DNA from: Rhizobium glycinendophyticum | Lineage (GTDB): Bacteria > Pseudomonadota > Alphaproteobacteria > Rhizobiales > Rhizobiaceae | Direction: 5' to 3' | DNA: 64,000 bases | Assembly (NCBI RefSeq): GCF_006443685.1 | Contig: NZ_VFYP01000001.1 | Span: 1,736,001 to 1,800,000, forward strand | Shown here: piece after piece, positions 8,855-17,992 of the stretch | Layout: each line of letters starts with the position of its first letter | How positions within the stretch are numbered: position 1 is the first letter of the stretch | Translations under genes and position numbers: made by a program | The notes under the pieces: generated by a model | What the model saw: the letters and a program-made list of their open reading frames with translations, nothing else | Database searches by the model: none | What the model was told of the DNA's origin: nothing

Positions 8855-9462
8855 GGCTCTTTCTTCTCCTCCAGCGTGAACGGCAGTTCGAAGGGTACGG
8901 AGCGTTCGGCGGTGACGTCGTTGATCGTGTAGTGCAGCACGTAGGTGCCGGGCGCGGCTCCGGCGACGTCGAGGGTGAGGTGGGTATAGACTTCCTGCGC
9001 CGGTGAGTGGGCGGTGAAGGTGAAGTTGCCAAATTCCTTTTGCAGCGCGAGCGTCTTGCCCTTGTCGTCCGAAAGTTCGAGGTCGACGGTGAAGTGCGCC
9101 TGCTGCAGGTCGCCGGTGGTTGGTTTCCATTGCAGGCCGAGGACCTCGACATAAGCGAGGATCGGTTCGCCGCTGGCAAAGATCGGCTCCTTTTTTGCGG
9201 TATAGGCGCGGTAGGCGGTGGGTGTTTCGGTCACGAACAGCGCGCGCGGCACCGAGAGCGGCAGATTGGCGGTAAAGCGGGCCATGCCGGCATGGATGGC
9301 CTCGAAGGCGCCTGCCGGGTCGCCGCTCGCGGCCTTGCGCTCGGCTTCGGCTGCGGCGTCGAGCAGCGGGCCGGCGAGAAGCGGTGGCACGAAGAGACAG
9401 ATGGTGAAGGCGGTCAATAGACCAGGGCGCAGCCATCGGGTCGCAAATGTGTCGAAACGCAT
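8851..9462 (-). CDS. secreted protein of unknown function
   Basis: I do not recognise this 203-residue protein. It starts [20 protein letters not shown] and continues into a hydrophobic stretch ending PPLLAG, which fits a Sec signal peptide. The rest has no cysteine-rich or catalytic motif that I can see. The C-terminal half alternates beta-strand-like patterns ([38 protein letters not shown]) like an immunoglobulin-type fold, so it may be an envelope beta-sandwich protein. It ends 4 bp into cysC on the other strand and lies 134 bp downstream of trkH's stop, in the same direction. Confidence 0.6.
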   Translation of the reverse strand: MRFDTFATRWLRPGLLTAFTICLFVPPLLAGPLLDAAAEAERKAASGDPAGAFEAIHAGMARFTANLPLSVPRALFVTETPTAYRAYTAKKEPIFASGEPILAYVEVLGLQWKPTTGDLQQAHFTVDLELSDDKGKTLALQKEFGNFTFTAHSPAQEVYTHLTLDVAGAAPGTYVLHYTINDVTAERSVPFELPFTLEEKKEP

Positions 9463-9596
9463 GTGATTCTCATCCCATTCCCCGTCTATCAGGAGTGTGG
9501 AAACATCCGGCCCTGGTCGTCAAGGTCCAGGCGTAACCGTCATTGCGGTCGCGGACATGCCGCTGATCGACGCGTGAGGGTAAGGCAGACCGGGGA

Positions 9597-11051
9597 TCAG
9601 GATTTCCAGAAGATCGGCACCAGCAGCACCAGCATGGTCAAGACCTCGAGGCGGCCGAGCAGCATGGCGAGCGACAGGATCAAGAGTTCCGGGTCGTGCA
9701 TCATCGCAAAATTGCCGACCGGGCCGATCAGCGGGCCGATGCCGGGACCGACATTTGAAAGCGCAGTGATGACCGAGGAGGTGGCGGTGGCGAATTCGTA
9801 GCCGGCGAGCGCCATGGCCATCGAGCCGATCGCCCAGATGAAGATGTAGGCGCTGAAGAACAGGAAGACGCCGCGCTGGGTGTCGGCGTCGACGATCTGG
9901 TTGCCGTATCGCACTGAATAGACGGCGTTCGGGTAGATCAGTCGCTTCAGGCCGCTGACGATGATGTTGAACAGGATGACGAAGCGATAGGCCTTGATGC
10001 CGCCGGCGGTCGACCCTGAGCAGCCGCCCATGAAGGTGGCGAAGAAGGCGGCGGCGACGGCGAAGGGTCCCCAGAGCGTGTAGTCTTCACTGGCAAAGCC
10101 GGTCGTCGACAGGATCGACGAAAAATTGAAGAAGGAGTGGGTAAGCGCGACGGGCAGGGCAATGCCGTTGCGCAGATGGTTGTAGAGGCCGGCGGCGAGC
10201 GCAAAGGCGACAATGTAGCCGAGGAAGACAAGGATCTGCGGATCGCGCAGCGCATCCAGCCGGCCCTTCACCACGAGCACGATGAGGATCGAGAAGGGAA
10301 GGCTGCAGAGCGTCATGAAGAAGGTCGAGATCCACAGGATCGTCAGGCTGTCGAAATAGGCGAAGGAGTTGTCATGGTTGCCGAAACCGGCCGTGGCGAC
10401 CGTGGAGAAGGCATGCACGATCGCATCGAAATGGCTCATGCCGGCGACGTCATAGGCCACGATGCAGGCAAACGTGATGGCGACATAGACGGCCATGAAG
10501 GCACGGGTGAAAGTGGCGATGCGGGCGAACGGCTTGTCGCCGATGTCGGAGGATTCCATCTTGAAGAAGGAGACGCCACCGACCCTGAGGAAAGGCAGGA
10601 CGAAGAGCCCGAGTGCGACGATGCCGATACCGCCGAGCCAGGCGAGCAGGCCCCGCCACATCAGGATGCCGCGGGACATCGTGTCGAGGCCGGCAATGAC
10701 GGTGGAGCCGGTGGTGGTAATGCCGGAAATTGATTCGAAGAGCGCTTGGGCAAATGTCAGGTCGAGGTTGGAAAAATAGAGCGGAATGGCGCCGACCACG
10801 GAGAACACGGCCCACAGCACGTTGACGAGCAGGAAGCCCATGCGCTTGGTGAAGGCGGGTGGCGGTCCGCGCGTCGCCATGGCGGCGGTCAGGGACAAGC
10901 CGCCGACGAGCGCTGCCGAGACCGTGAAGACGGACCAGTCGTCGGAGCCGTAATAGAGATCCACCATGGCGGGAATCAGCATGGCCGTCGACAGGTAGAG
11001 ACCGCAGAGGGCGGCGATGTAGACGACGGAACGGAACAGAGTGGCGTTCAA
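9597..11051 (-). CDS. trkH: Trk-type potassium uptake membrane subunit TrkH
   Basis: Inner-membrane K+ translocating subunit of 484 residues. Four pore-loop motifs are visible in order: GITTTGSTVIAGL, STVATAGFGNHD, SSILSTTGFASED and TALSNVGPGIGPL, each with the selectivity-filter glycine. The frame opens at 11210, but that would run across the start of divergent ilvA. I chose TTG at 11051 (LNATLFRSVVYIAALCG), which has GGAAG eight bases upstream and gives the family's usual length. TrkH works with the cytoplasmic NAD-binding TrkA, which is not in this window. Confidence 0.92.
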   Translation of the reverse strand: MNATLFRSVVYIAALCGLYLSTAMLIPAMVDLYYGSDDWSVFTVSAALVGGLSLTAAMATRGPPPAFTKRMGFLLVNVLWAVFSVVGAIPLYFSNLDLTFAQALFESISGITTTGSTVIAGLDTMSRGILMWRGLLAWLGGIGIVALGLFVLPFLRVGGVSFFKMESSDIGDKPFARIATFTRAFMAVYVAITFACIVAYDVAGMSHFDAIVHAFSTVATAGFGNHDNSFAYFDSLTILWISTFFMTLCSLPFSILIVLVVKGRLDALRDPQILVFLGYIVAFALAAGLYNHLRNGIALPVALTHSFFNFSSILSTTGFASEDYTLWGPFAVAAAFFATFMGGCSGSTAGGIKAYRFVILFNIIVSGLKRLIYPNAVYSVRYGNQIVDADTQRGVFLFFSAYIFIWAIGSMAMALAGYEFATATSSVITALSNVGPGIGPLIGPVGNFAMMHDPELLILSLAMLLGRLEVLTMLVLLVPIFWKS

Positions 11052-11149
11052 GGAATGTCTTCCGTTGGTTGGCAGTGCAAAGAAGCTTTGTCTCTGCCCG
11101 GTACCTATGCCATAGCGGGAGCCGGTCCAAAATTCAACGGAGGGACGCG

Positions 11150-12400
11150 GTGACGCCGAAGGAAGTCGATGACGCGCTGCAGGCGATGCGGGGGCTTTTT
11201 GCCGAAACACCGCTGCAGTTCAACGATCACCTGAGCGCAAGATATGGCGCGAACGTCTATCTGAAACGCGAGGATCTGACGCCTGTCCGCTCCTACAAGA
11301 TCCGCGGCGCCTTCAACTTCCTGCGCAAGATCGTTGCCGACAGCCCAAAGGACACCACCTTCGTCTGCGCCTCGGCCGGCAACCATGCCCAGGGTTTCGC
11401 CTATGTCTGCCGCCATTTTGGCGTTCATGGCGTGGTCTTCATGCCGGTGACGACGCCGCAGCAGAAGATCGACAAGACCCGTACCTTTGGCGGCGAATTC
11501 ATCACCATCCGCCTGGTCGGCGACATTTTCGACCAATGCTATGCCGCAGCCCGCGACCATGTGGAGGCGATCGGCGGCTACATGGTGCCGCCCTTCGACC
11601 ACCCTGATATCATTGAGGGGCAGGCGACGGTCGCGGCCGAGATCGTCCAGCAATTGCCGGATGGCCTGACGCCGGATCTGATGGTGATGCCGGTCGGTGG
11701 CGGCGGCCTGTCGTCGGGCATGACCGGTTATCTGGCGGGACACCTGCCGACCGATTCCATGGTGTTTTGCGAACCGGCGGGTGCTCCCAGTCTGCATCAC
11801 AGCCTTGAAGCCGGTGCTGTTGTGACCCTGCCGAAGGTCGACAATTTCGTCGACGGCGCGGCCGTCGCCCGGATCGGTGATCACAATTTCGCGGCCCTCC
11901 AGCATTTCCGTGCCGATCAGGTCATGATCGTGCCGGAGAATGCGATCTGCGTGACCATGACCGAGATGCTGAATGTCGAAGGCGTGGTGCTGGAGCCGGC
12001 CGGCGCCCTGTCGCTGGCAGCCCTTGACCTCCTTCCGCAGGACAGAATCGCCGGTAAGACGATTGTCGCCGTCGTCTCGGGTGGCAATTTCGACTTCGAC
12101 CGTCTGCCTGACGTCAAGGAGCGCGCAATGCGCTATTCGGGTCTGAAGAAATACTTCATCCTGCGCCTGCCGCAGCGCCCGGGTGCACTTCGCGATTTCC
12201 TCAATCTGCTCGGCCCAGAAGACGATATCGCCCGCTTCGAATATCTGAAAAAGTCGGCGCGAAATTTCGGCTCGATCCTGATCGGCATCGAGACCGGCAA
12301 CCGCAACAACTTTGCCGATCTCTTCGCCCGTTTCGACCAGGCCGGCCTCGGCTTCGAAGACATCACCGACAACGAAATCCTCGCCAACCTGATCATCTGA
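11150..12400 (+). CDS. ilvA: threonine ammonia-lyase (threonine dehydratase)
   Basis: PLP enzyme of 416 residues that deaminates threonine to 2-oxobutanoate, the first step to isoleucine. The PLP lysine lies in VRSYKIRGAFNFLRK, CASAGNHAQGFAYVC contacts cofactor and substrate, and PVGGGGLSSGMTG is the phosphate-binding glycine loop. The C-terminal part (KYFILRLPQRPGALRDFLNL) is an ACT-like regulatory domain, consistent with isoleucine feedback control. The start is GTG 11150 behind GGAGGG at 11139-11144; reading back to 11069 would invade the trkH promoter region. Divergent from trkH; convergent with the hydrolase 16 bp downstream. Confidence 0.93.
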   Translation: MTPKEVDDALQAMRGLFAETPLQFNDHLSARYGANVYLKREDLTPVRSYKIRGAFNFLRKIVADSPKDTTFVCASAGNHAQGFAYVCRHFGVHGVVFMPVTTPQQKIDKTRTFGGEFITIRLVGDIFDQCYAAARDHVEAIGGYMVPPFDHPDIIEGQATVAAEIVQQLPDGLTPDLMVMPVGGGGLSSGMTGYLAGHLPTDSMVFCEPAGAPSLHHSLEAGAVVTLPKVDNFVDGAAVARIGDHNFAALQHFRADQVMIVPENAICVTMTEMLNVEGVVLEPAGALSLAALDLLPQDRIAGKTIVAVVSGGNFDFDRLPDVKERAMRYSGLKKYFILRLPQRPGALRDFLNLLGPEDDIARFEYLKKSARNFGSILIGIETGNRNNFADLFARFDQAGLGFEDITDNEILANLII

Positions 12401-12416
12401 TCAGTCGGCGGGGCGC

Positions 12417-13406
12417 TCAGCGGATGCCTTGAGCGGCGAGCCAGTCGAGGATTGCCAGGGCGACCGATTCGGTCGTCTGGGGCGAATAGGTGTCGCCAGC
12501 AATCACATGGTTGTTGACGTCTCCGGTGATGCCGGGATCGAAGCTTTGATGCGGGCCGCCCCAGCGTGAAGCGATTGCGGCCGTCCGATCCGACCGAACC
12601 ACCAGATCCTTCGCGGAAGAAACAAAGAGGGCCGGCACCGTGATCTCTTCGACCGGCGTGAAGACGGAAAGGCGCACAGCTTCCGCCATGGGGATCAGCG
12701 CCTCGACGGGGTAGTCGGTGGTCCAGTTGTGGGCATTGAGCGCATTGACCGGCTGAAAGCCGCGCCGCGCGCCGATGACGAGATGGGCGATCGGGGCAGC
12801 GAAGGGGCCGGTGAGCAGGAAGCTGCCGGAGGCCTGGACACCGTAGTTCGGCGACAGGAGCACGGTGCCGGCGATGCGGTCGGCAAGGCCAGGCCGGGCA
12901 AGCGCCCATGTCGCGAGCGAGGCGCCGGTCGAGGTCGCGATGACGACCACCCGGTCGCCGAGCAGACGCCCGACATCCAAGGCCTCTTCGACATCGGCAG
13001 TCCAGTCGCCGATGGTCGCCCGCCCCAAGGCATCAGGATCTTCGAGTCCGTGCCCCGCCAGACGGGTGAAGAAGAGATTTGCGCCGAGGCTCTTGGCCAC
13101 GATATCAGGCAGGGGGCGCAATTCGGCCGGGGAGGCGGAAAAGCCGTGGACATAGACAAGGGAAAGCGCGGTTCGTGAGGGATGGAGCGGATCTGTCCAG
13201 ACGATCTGTTTGCCAAGGTCCCGTCGGATCTGTCCGGCTTTGGCCTCTTCGCCAGCAAGGAAGGATGAGATGGTGCTGATATCCACATCCGCAGGCAGCC
13301 CCGCCTTCCGCTCAAGGACGAGATCAGGTGGCCAGCGGTAGACGGCGACCAGAGCGAGACCTGCGATGATGACGGCGGCGGCAAACAATCCCATGGTGGC
13401 TCGCAT
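12417..13406 (-). CDS. alpha/beta hydrolase (lipase/esterase-like), membrane-anchored or exported
   Basis: Protein of 329 residues. The N-terminus MRATMGLFAAAVIIAGLALVAVY is a single hydrophobic anchor or signal. The hydrolase core shows LVYVHGFSASPAE (oxyanion strand, HGF), VVVIATSTGASLATWAL with the nucleophile elbow T-S-T-G, an acidic residue after VPALFVSSAKDLVV, and a late histidine in VNNHVIAGDTYS. Substrate is unknown. ilvA is convergent; HlyU diverges from its start. Confidence 0.85.
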   Translation of the reverse strand: MRATMGLFAAAVIIAGLALVAVYRWPPDLVLERKAGLPADVDISTISSFLAGEEAKAGQIRRDLGKQIVWTDPLHPSRTALSLVYVHGFSASPAELRPLPDIVAKSLGANLFFTRLAGHGLEDPDALGRATIGDWTADVEEALDVGRLLGDRVVVIATSTGASLATWALARPGLADRIAGTVLLSPNYGVQASGSFLLTGPFAAPIAHLVIGARRGFQPVNALNAHNWTTDYPVEALIPMAEAVRLSVFTPVEEITVPALFVSSAKDLVVRSDRTAAIASRWGGPHQSFDPGITGDVNNHVIAGDTYSPQTTESVALAILDWLAAQGIR

Positions 13407-13516
13407 CTATGGAATCCCCCAGTCCCTCCAGACCGGACCCGAGCTTAACAGGAGTGTCGCCGGATGGAAGCTCTGCATGGCTTCCGCTTGGCCATCGGTC
13501 ATGCTAGAAATTCCGC

Positions 13517-13834
13517 ATGTCCATTCTGTCCAGCATTCTCTCCATCTTCACGGGCGCATCCTCTAAACCCGCTGATGTTGCCGCCGCCGATCCGCAATCC
13601 TACAAGGATTGCATGATCCATGCCGCACCAATTGCCGAAGGCAGTCAGTACCGGCTGGCGGGGCGAATCGAACGGGAAGTTGATGGCCGACGTCTCGAGC
13701 GCAGCTTCATCCGTGCCGATGTTTTCTCGTCCCGCGATGATGCCGTTGAAGGCACGTTTCGCAAGGCGCAGCAGATCATAGACCAGAACGGGCCGTCCCT
13801 GTTTGGCGACGGGGCGGAAAAGCGCAGCGTCTGA
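13517..13834 (+). CDS. HlyU family protein
   Basis: Small protein of 105 residues (MSILSSILSIFTGASSKPAD). The DCMIHAAPIAEGSQYRLAG and GRRLERSFIRADVFSSRDDA segments are typical of the HlyU family, whose Vibrio member activates haemolysin genes by displacing H-NS; in rhizobia the role is unknown. No clear Shine-Dalgarno is visible. It stands 84 bp ahead of the Amt-GGDEF-EAL gene on the same strand. Confidence 0.75.
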   Translation: MSILSSILSIFTGASSKPADVAAADPQSYKDCMIHAAPIAEGSQYRLAGRIEREVDGRRLERSFIRADVFSSRDDAVEGTFRKAQQIIDQNGPSLFGDGAEKRSV

Positions 13835-13918
13835 CGCTGTTTCAAGCTTTTTCTCAGCAAATTCAGGTTAGCGCTCACGCATTGTTAATGATGCGTCGCA
13901 ACAATCCATCCCGATATT

Positions 13919-16900
13919 GTGTTTCGGGTTGTTTCAGTGATTGTTGTTTCCCTCCGCCGATTTTCCTCTCGGATATCTCTGGCTGCCGCAGCACTGCTCG
14001 TCGCCCTCCCGGTCGCGGCGCAGGATCAAATGCAGGCGGCGGTGCACGCTGCCGATCTCGCCTGGGTCATGGCGGCGGCCGGCATGGTGATGATGATGCA
14101 GGTCGGATTCCTGTTGCTTGAGGCCGGCATGGTCCGATCCAAGAACTCGATCAACGTTGCCCAAAAGAACCTGCTGGATTTCGTGTTCGGTGTGGTGGGA
14201 TTTGCCGCTGTCGGTTTCATGCTCGCCTTTGCTCCGTCAAGCTGGCTGCCTGTCGGCTTCTCTTCCGACTTTTTCCTGCTCGGCCATCTCGACAGCTGGG
14301 TGGCTGGCTTCTTCGTCTTTCAGGTGATGTTCTGCGGAACTTCGGCGACCATCGTCTCGGGCGCCGTTGCCGAGCGGATGAAACTATCCGCCTATGTCTG
14401 GGGTTCTATTGCGCTCTCCACTCTGATCTATCCGATCTTCGCCCACTGGGTTTGGGGTGCGGCCCTCGGTCCCAATCCCGGCGCCTTTCTCGCCAATCTC
14501 GGCTTCGTTGATTTTGCCGGCTCGACGGTGGTGCATGCGACAGGCGGCTGGATCTCGCTTGCCGCCTGCCTCGTCATCGGCCCGCGCCGCGGCCGCTTTA
14601 CGGAGGATGGAAAACCTGTGCGTATGGCCGGGCACAATCCTGTTCTCGCAACCACAGGGGCGCTGATCCTGTTTTTTGGCTGGATCGGCTTCAACGGCGG
14701 CTCCACGCTGGCGGCCAATGCCGATGTCGCGCCGATCATCCTCAACACCGTCCTTGCCGGCGGCATGGGCACCTGTGTTGGTTACGCGATCGGGGTTTAT
14801 CAGGACGGCGTGGTGCTGCCGGAAAAGGCGCTGTGCGGCATGCTGGGTGCCCTGGTGGCGGTGACCGCCGGCTGTCACATCCTCGATCCCGGTGGTGCTC
14901 TCCTGGTCGGTGGACTGGGCTCCGCTGTTGCCGTCTTTGGCAACCAGTTCATCGAGGAGCGCATGCGGGTAGACGATGCCGTCGGCGCGATCTCGGTGCA
15001 TGCTTTTGCCGGGGTTGCCGGCACGCTCGCTCTTGCCCTTCTTGCCCCCGTTGAACGGCTGCCGACCGGCACCCGCTTCGACCAGCTTTATATCCAGCTC
15101 TTTGGCTCGGCCCTCAACTTCTACTGGGCCTTCGGGCTCGGCTATGCCTTCTTCTGGGGGCTGAACAAGCTCACCCCGATTCGCGTCTCGGCGGGGGTCG
15201 AGGATATCGGTCTGAACATTGCCGAGCACGGAACCCGGCTTGGGGTCGGCCATGTCGAGGACGCGCTGGGCAAACTGGTGTCCGGCAATGCCGACTTGCA
15301 TGACCGCTTGCCGGTCGACCCCGGCGACGAGGCGGAAAAGCTGACCCTGCTGTTCAACCGGCTGATGGACAATATCGAGCACGAAGAGCGTCATCGCAGC
15401 GAGCTGCAATCCAAGGTGCGTGATCAGGAGGAATCCGAACGGGTTGCGGCGATTGCAAACGCGACATTCGAAGCGATCGTGATGCATGAGGAAGGGGTCA
15501 TCATCGATGGCAACGAGCAGCTTGAGGTATTGACGGGGCGCTCGCTATCAGAGCTGATCGGCATGACCATCTTGGACCTGGTCGACGAGGAAGGGCGCCG
15601 TTTACTGAAGGAGGATATGGCGCCGGCCCCCGATGTCTCGCGCGAATTCCACGTCATCCAATCGGACGGCACCGCCATTCCGGTCGAAGCGCGGGGTCGC
15701 AACATAGAATATCGCGGCCGCAAGATCCGCATCAGCTGCCTCGTCGACCTGCGCGAGCGCAAGGCAAACGAGGACCGCATCCGTCACATGGGTCAGCATG
15801 ATCCCCTGACCGGATTGCCCAATCGCGCCCTGTTCACTGAGACACTCGCCATTCGGGTCGACCATGCCAACCGCGGCTGGGGATGTGCGGTGGTGCTGGT
15901 CGATCTCGATCACTTCAAGGACGTGAACGACGTCTACGGCCACCCGGCCGGTGACGAGGTGATCCGCGAAACCGCGCGACGGCTGATGCACGAGCTCGGA
16001 CCGCATGACATGGCCGCGCGCTTGGGGGGAGACGAATTCGCCGTCATCCTGGCAAACAGCCACTTCGAAGCGCAGATCGAGGACTTTAGCCGAAGGTTGG
16101 TCGAAGCGTTCCGCAAACCTTTCGACACGGGGCAGGGCGAACGGATCAAATGTGGCGTCAGCGTCGGGGGCGCGCTCTGCCCTGACCATGCCGGGACACT
16201 GGAGGAGCTGATCGGCCGCGCAGATGTTGCTCTCTATCACGCCAAGAAATCTGGTCGCAGCACCTTCCGCATCTATCGCAGGGGCATGGACGAACTGATC
16301 GAGAAGCGCCGGGCGCTGGAGGCCGATATCGAGCGTGGACTGGAGCGCGAGGAGTTCGAACTCTATCTGCAGCCGCGTGTGGCTGCCCGCAGCGGTGACG
16401 TCGTCGGTTATGAGGCGCTCATCCGCTGGAACCATCCGGAGCGCGGCATGGTCTCGCCGGGCGACTTCATTCCCGTTGCCGAAGTTTCAGGCAAGATTAT
16501 CGCGCTCGGTGAATGGGTGGTGAGGGAAGCTTGCCGCCTGGCAAGCCTTTGCCCGGACCACCTGCATCTGAGCCTCAACGTCTCACCCGTGCAGTTCCGG
16601 CACCCCGACTTCCTCAGCCATCTCGACCGTATCGTCCGCGTATCAGGCATCGCGCCGCAAAGGCTCGAACTCGAGATCACCGAAAGCGTGCTGATCGACG
16701 ATGACGAGCGGGCACTGAGCATACTCACCCATCTGAAGAGCGCCGGCTTCCGCATCGCGCTCGATGATTTCGGCACCGGTTATTCGTCGCTGAGCTATCT
16801 CAGCCGCTATCCCTTCGACGTCATCAAGATCGACCGCAGTTTCGTTGCGGCTCTGGGAACCGAAGAGGCAGCGAATTCCATTGTCCGCACCATCATCGAT

Positions 16901-17167
16901 CTCGGTCGCGGACTCGGCATGCGGGTGGTGGCCGAAGGCGTCGAGACCATCGAGCAGGCGGTGCATTTGAGCGAGACGGGTTGCGACGAACTGCAAGGCT
17001 ATCTGCTCGGCAGACCGCTTCCGGCGGCAGAGGCGGTGACGGAGATCACCAATACGCTGGTGCGGGAACTGCAGCAGGTGGCGGGGCTTGCCGCGCATCG
17101 CGAGCGGCTGATGCGAAGAGCAGGGGATCTGGCGGACACCACCCCCGCTCTCGCCTTCCGCGCGTGA
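13919..17167 (+). CDS. ammonium transporter (Amt)-PAS-GGDEF-EAL fusion protein
   Basis: Fusion of 1082 residues. Residues 1-34 are a signal peptide (ending LPVAA). Residues about 40-445 are a whole Amt/Mep domain: FQVMFCGTSATIVSGAVAER, VDFAGSTVVHATGG with the first pore histidine (206), AISVHAFAGVAGTL with the second (361), and VEDIGLNIAEHGTRLG, the usual C-terminal Amt motif. A coiled linker (about 480-525) and a PAS-like region (about 530-640) lead to GGDEF (703-707, canonical) and EAL (832-834). The EAL domain keeps LDDFGTGYSSLSYL and VIKIDRSFV, so both cyclase and phosphodiesterase activity look possible. Inference: ammonium at the membrane controls c-di-GMP turnover. The start is GTG 13919; GTG 13937 is also possible. 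A hairpin terminator follows. Confidence 0.93.
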   Translation: MFRVVSVIVVSLRRFSSRISLAAAALLVALPVAAQDQMQAAVHAADLAWVMAAAGMVMMMQVGFLLLEAGMVRSKNSINVAQKNLLDFVFGVVGFAAVGFMLAFAPSSWLPVGFSSDFFLLGHLDSWVAGFFVFQVMFCGTSATIVSGAVAERMKLSAYVWGSIALSTLIYPIFAHWVWGAALGPNPGAFLANLGFVDFAGSTVVHATGGWISLAACLVIGPRRGRFTEDGKPVRMAGHNPVLATTGALILFFGWIGFNGGSTLAANADVAPIILNTVLAGGMGTCVGYAIGVYQDGVVLPEKALCGMLGALVAVTAGCHILDPGGALLVGGLGSAVAVFGNQFIEERMRVDDAVGAISVHAFAGVAGTLALALLAPVERLPTGTRFDQLYIQLFGSALNFYWAFGLGYAFFWGLNKLTPIRVSAGVEDIGLNIAEHGTRLGVGHVEDALGKLVSGNADLHDRLPVDPGDEAEKLTLLFNRLMDNIEHEERHRSELQSKVRDQEESERVAAIANATFEAIVMHEEGVIIDGNEQLEVLTGRSLSELIGMTILDLVDEEGRRLLKEDMAPAPDVSREFHVIQSDGTAIPVEARGRNIEYRGRKIRISCLVDLRERKANEDRIRHMGQHDPLTGLPNRALFTETLAIRVDHANRGWGCAVVLVDLDHFKDVNDVYGHPAGDEVIRETARRLMHELGPHDMAARLGGDEFAVILANSHFEAQIEDFSRRLVEAFRKPFDTGQGERIKCGVSVGGALCPDHAGTLEELIGRADVALYHAKKSGRSTFRIYRRGMDELIEKRRALEADIERGLEREEFELYLQPRVAARSGDVVGYEALIRWNHPERGMVSPGDFIPVAEVSGKIIALGEWVVREACRLASLCPDHLHLSLNVSPVQFRHPDFLSHLDRIVRVSGIAPQRLELEITESVLIDDDERALSILTHLKSAGFRIALDDFGTGYSSLSYLSRYPFDVIKIDRSFVAALGTEEAANSIVRTIIDLGRGLGMRVVAEGVETIEQAVHLSETGCDELQGYLLGRPLPAAEAVTEITNTLVRELQQVAGLAAHRERLMRRAGDLADTTPALAFRA

Positions 17168-17183
17168 CGAGGGTCTGAAACGG

Positions 17184-17220
17184 AAAAAGACGACCGGCGG
17201 TTTTTACCGCCGGTCGTCTT
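17184..17220 (-). terminator. terminator between the Amt-GGDEF-EAL gene and azoR (probably bidirectional)
   Basis: 14-bp perfect arms (17187-17200 and 17207-17220) around a 6-base loop. On the minus strand the stem runs into TTTTT (17184-17188), serving azoR; on the plus strand it ends in TCTTG, a weaker tail for the fusion gene. Confidence 0.85.
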
Positions 17221-17250
17221 GTCTGGGGCCGTTAAGCCTCGGGCGGTGGA

Positions 17251-17862
17251 TTACGCAGCGAGTGCCAGTTCGGCCACCTTGGCATGGGCGGCAGCAACGG
17301 CCTTTTCGGCAGCTTCCGGACCATAGGCGAGGCCTTCCACATAAACCGTCTCGACCAGTTCGATGCCGAGGAAGCCGAGAACCGTCTTGAGGTAAGGCTC
17401 GGCATGGTTCATCGGGGCGCCGGGGCCGGAGGAGTAGACGCCGCCGGCGGCGAGCACGAGATAGGCCTTCTTGCCCTTGGCGAGACCGACCGGGCCGTTC
17501 TCGGTATAGGTGAAGGTGAGGCCGGCGCGGGCGACGTGGTCGATCCAGGACTTCAGCGACGAATAGATGTTGAAGTTGATGAGGCCGGTACCGATAACGA
17601 TCGTGTCGGCAGCCATCAGCTCCTCAACGAGCTTGTCGGAGAGTGCGACGGCCTGAGATTCTTCCGCGGTGCGGGCATCGGCCGGCTTGCGGATCGCGGC
17701 GGTGAAGGCGCCATCAACATGGTCGAGCTGGGTCTCGACGAGGTCACGGCGCACCAGCGAGCCGCCGGCAGAGGCAAACTTTTCAGCCAGTTCCGTTGCG
17801 ATCGCGTTGGACAGGGATTCCGAGCCGCGCGGGCTGGAGGTGACGAGCAGGATGGACGACAT
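17251..17862 (-). CDS. azoR: FMN-dependent NADH-azoreductase
   Basis: Flavodoxin-like quinone/azo reductase of 203 residues. MSSILLVTSSPRGSESLSNA holds the FMN-phosphate loop, and TIVIGTGLINFNIYSSLKSW and LVLAAGGVYSSGPGAPMNHA match the AzoR family. I start at 17862, after GAGGAA; the frame opens at 17913. The gene diverges from a LysR regulator with 130 bp between them, a classic layout for a LysR-controlled oxidoreductase, so that protein is the likely regulator. Confidence 0.92.
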   Translation of the reverse strand: MSSILLVTSSPRGSESLSNAIATELAEKFASAGGSLVRRDLVETQLDHVDGAFTAAIRKPADARTAEESQAVALSDKLVEELMAADTIVIGTGLINFNIYSSLKSWIDHVARAGLTFTYTENGPVGLAKGKKAYLVLAAGGVYSSGPGAPMNHAEPYLKTVLGFLGIELVETVYVEGLAYGPEAAEKAVAAAHAKVAELALAA

Positions 17863-17946
17863 GGGCAATTCCTCGAATGATGGGACAGCCTTGGGAGCAG
17901 GCCTGCCATGCATCTATGCCCGGCGACGCATCTATGAAACTGTGAT

Positions 17947-17956
17947 AATCTAGATT
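17947..17956. promoter_or_regulatory. possible LysR operator in the azoR/lysR divergent region
   Basis: AATCTAGATT is a perfect 10-bp palindrome 36 bp upstream of the lysR ATG, in an AT-rich patch between divergent starts. Its position fits an autoregulatory LysR site, but LysR sites are loose, so this is a suggestion only. Confidence 0.35.
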
Positions 17957-17992
17957 GGTAATATCGAATAACTGGATGGATGATCCCGCACC

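Noticed and set aside
8201..9436. 411-residue frame across cysC and the secreted protein
   Set aside because: Overlaps two better-supported genes and reads as arginine-rich low-complexity sequence.
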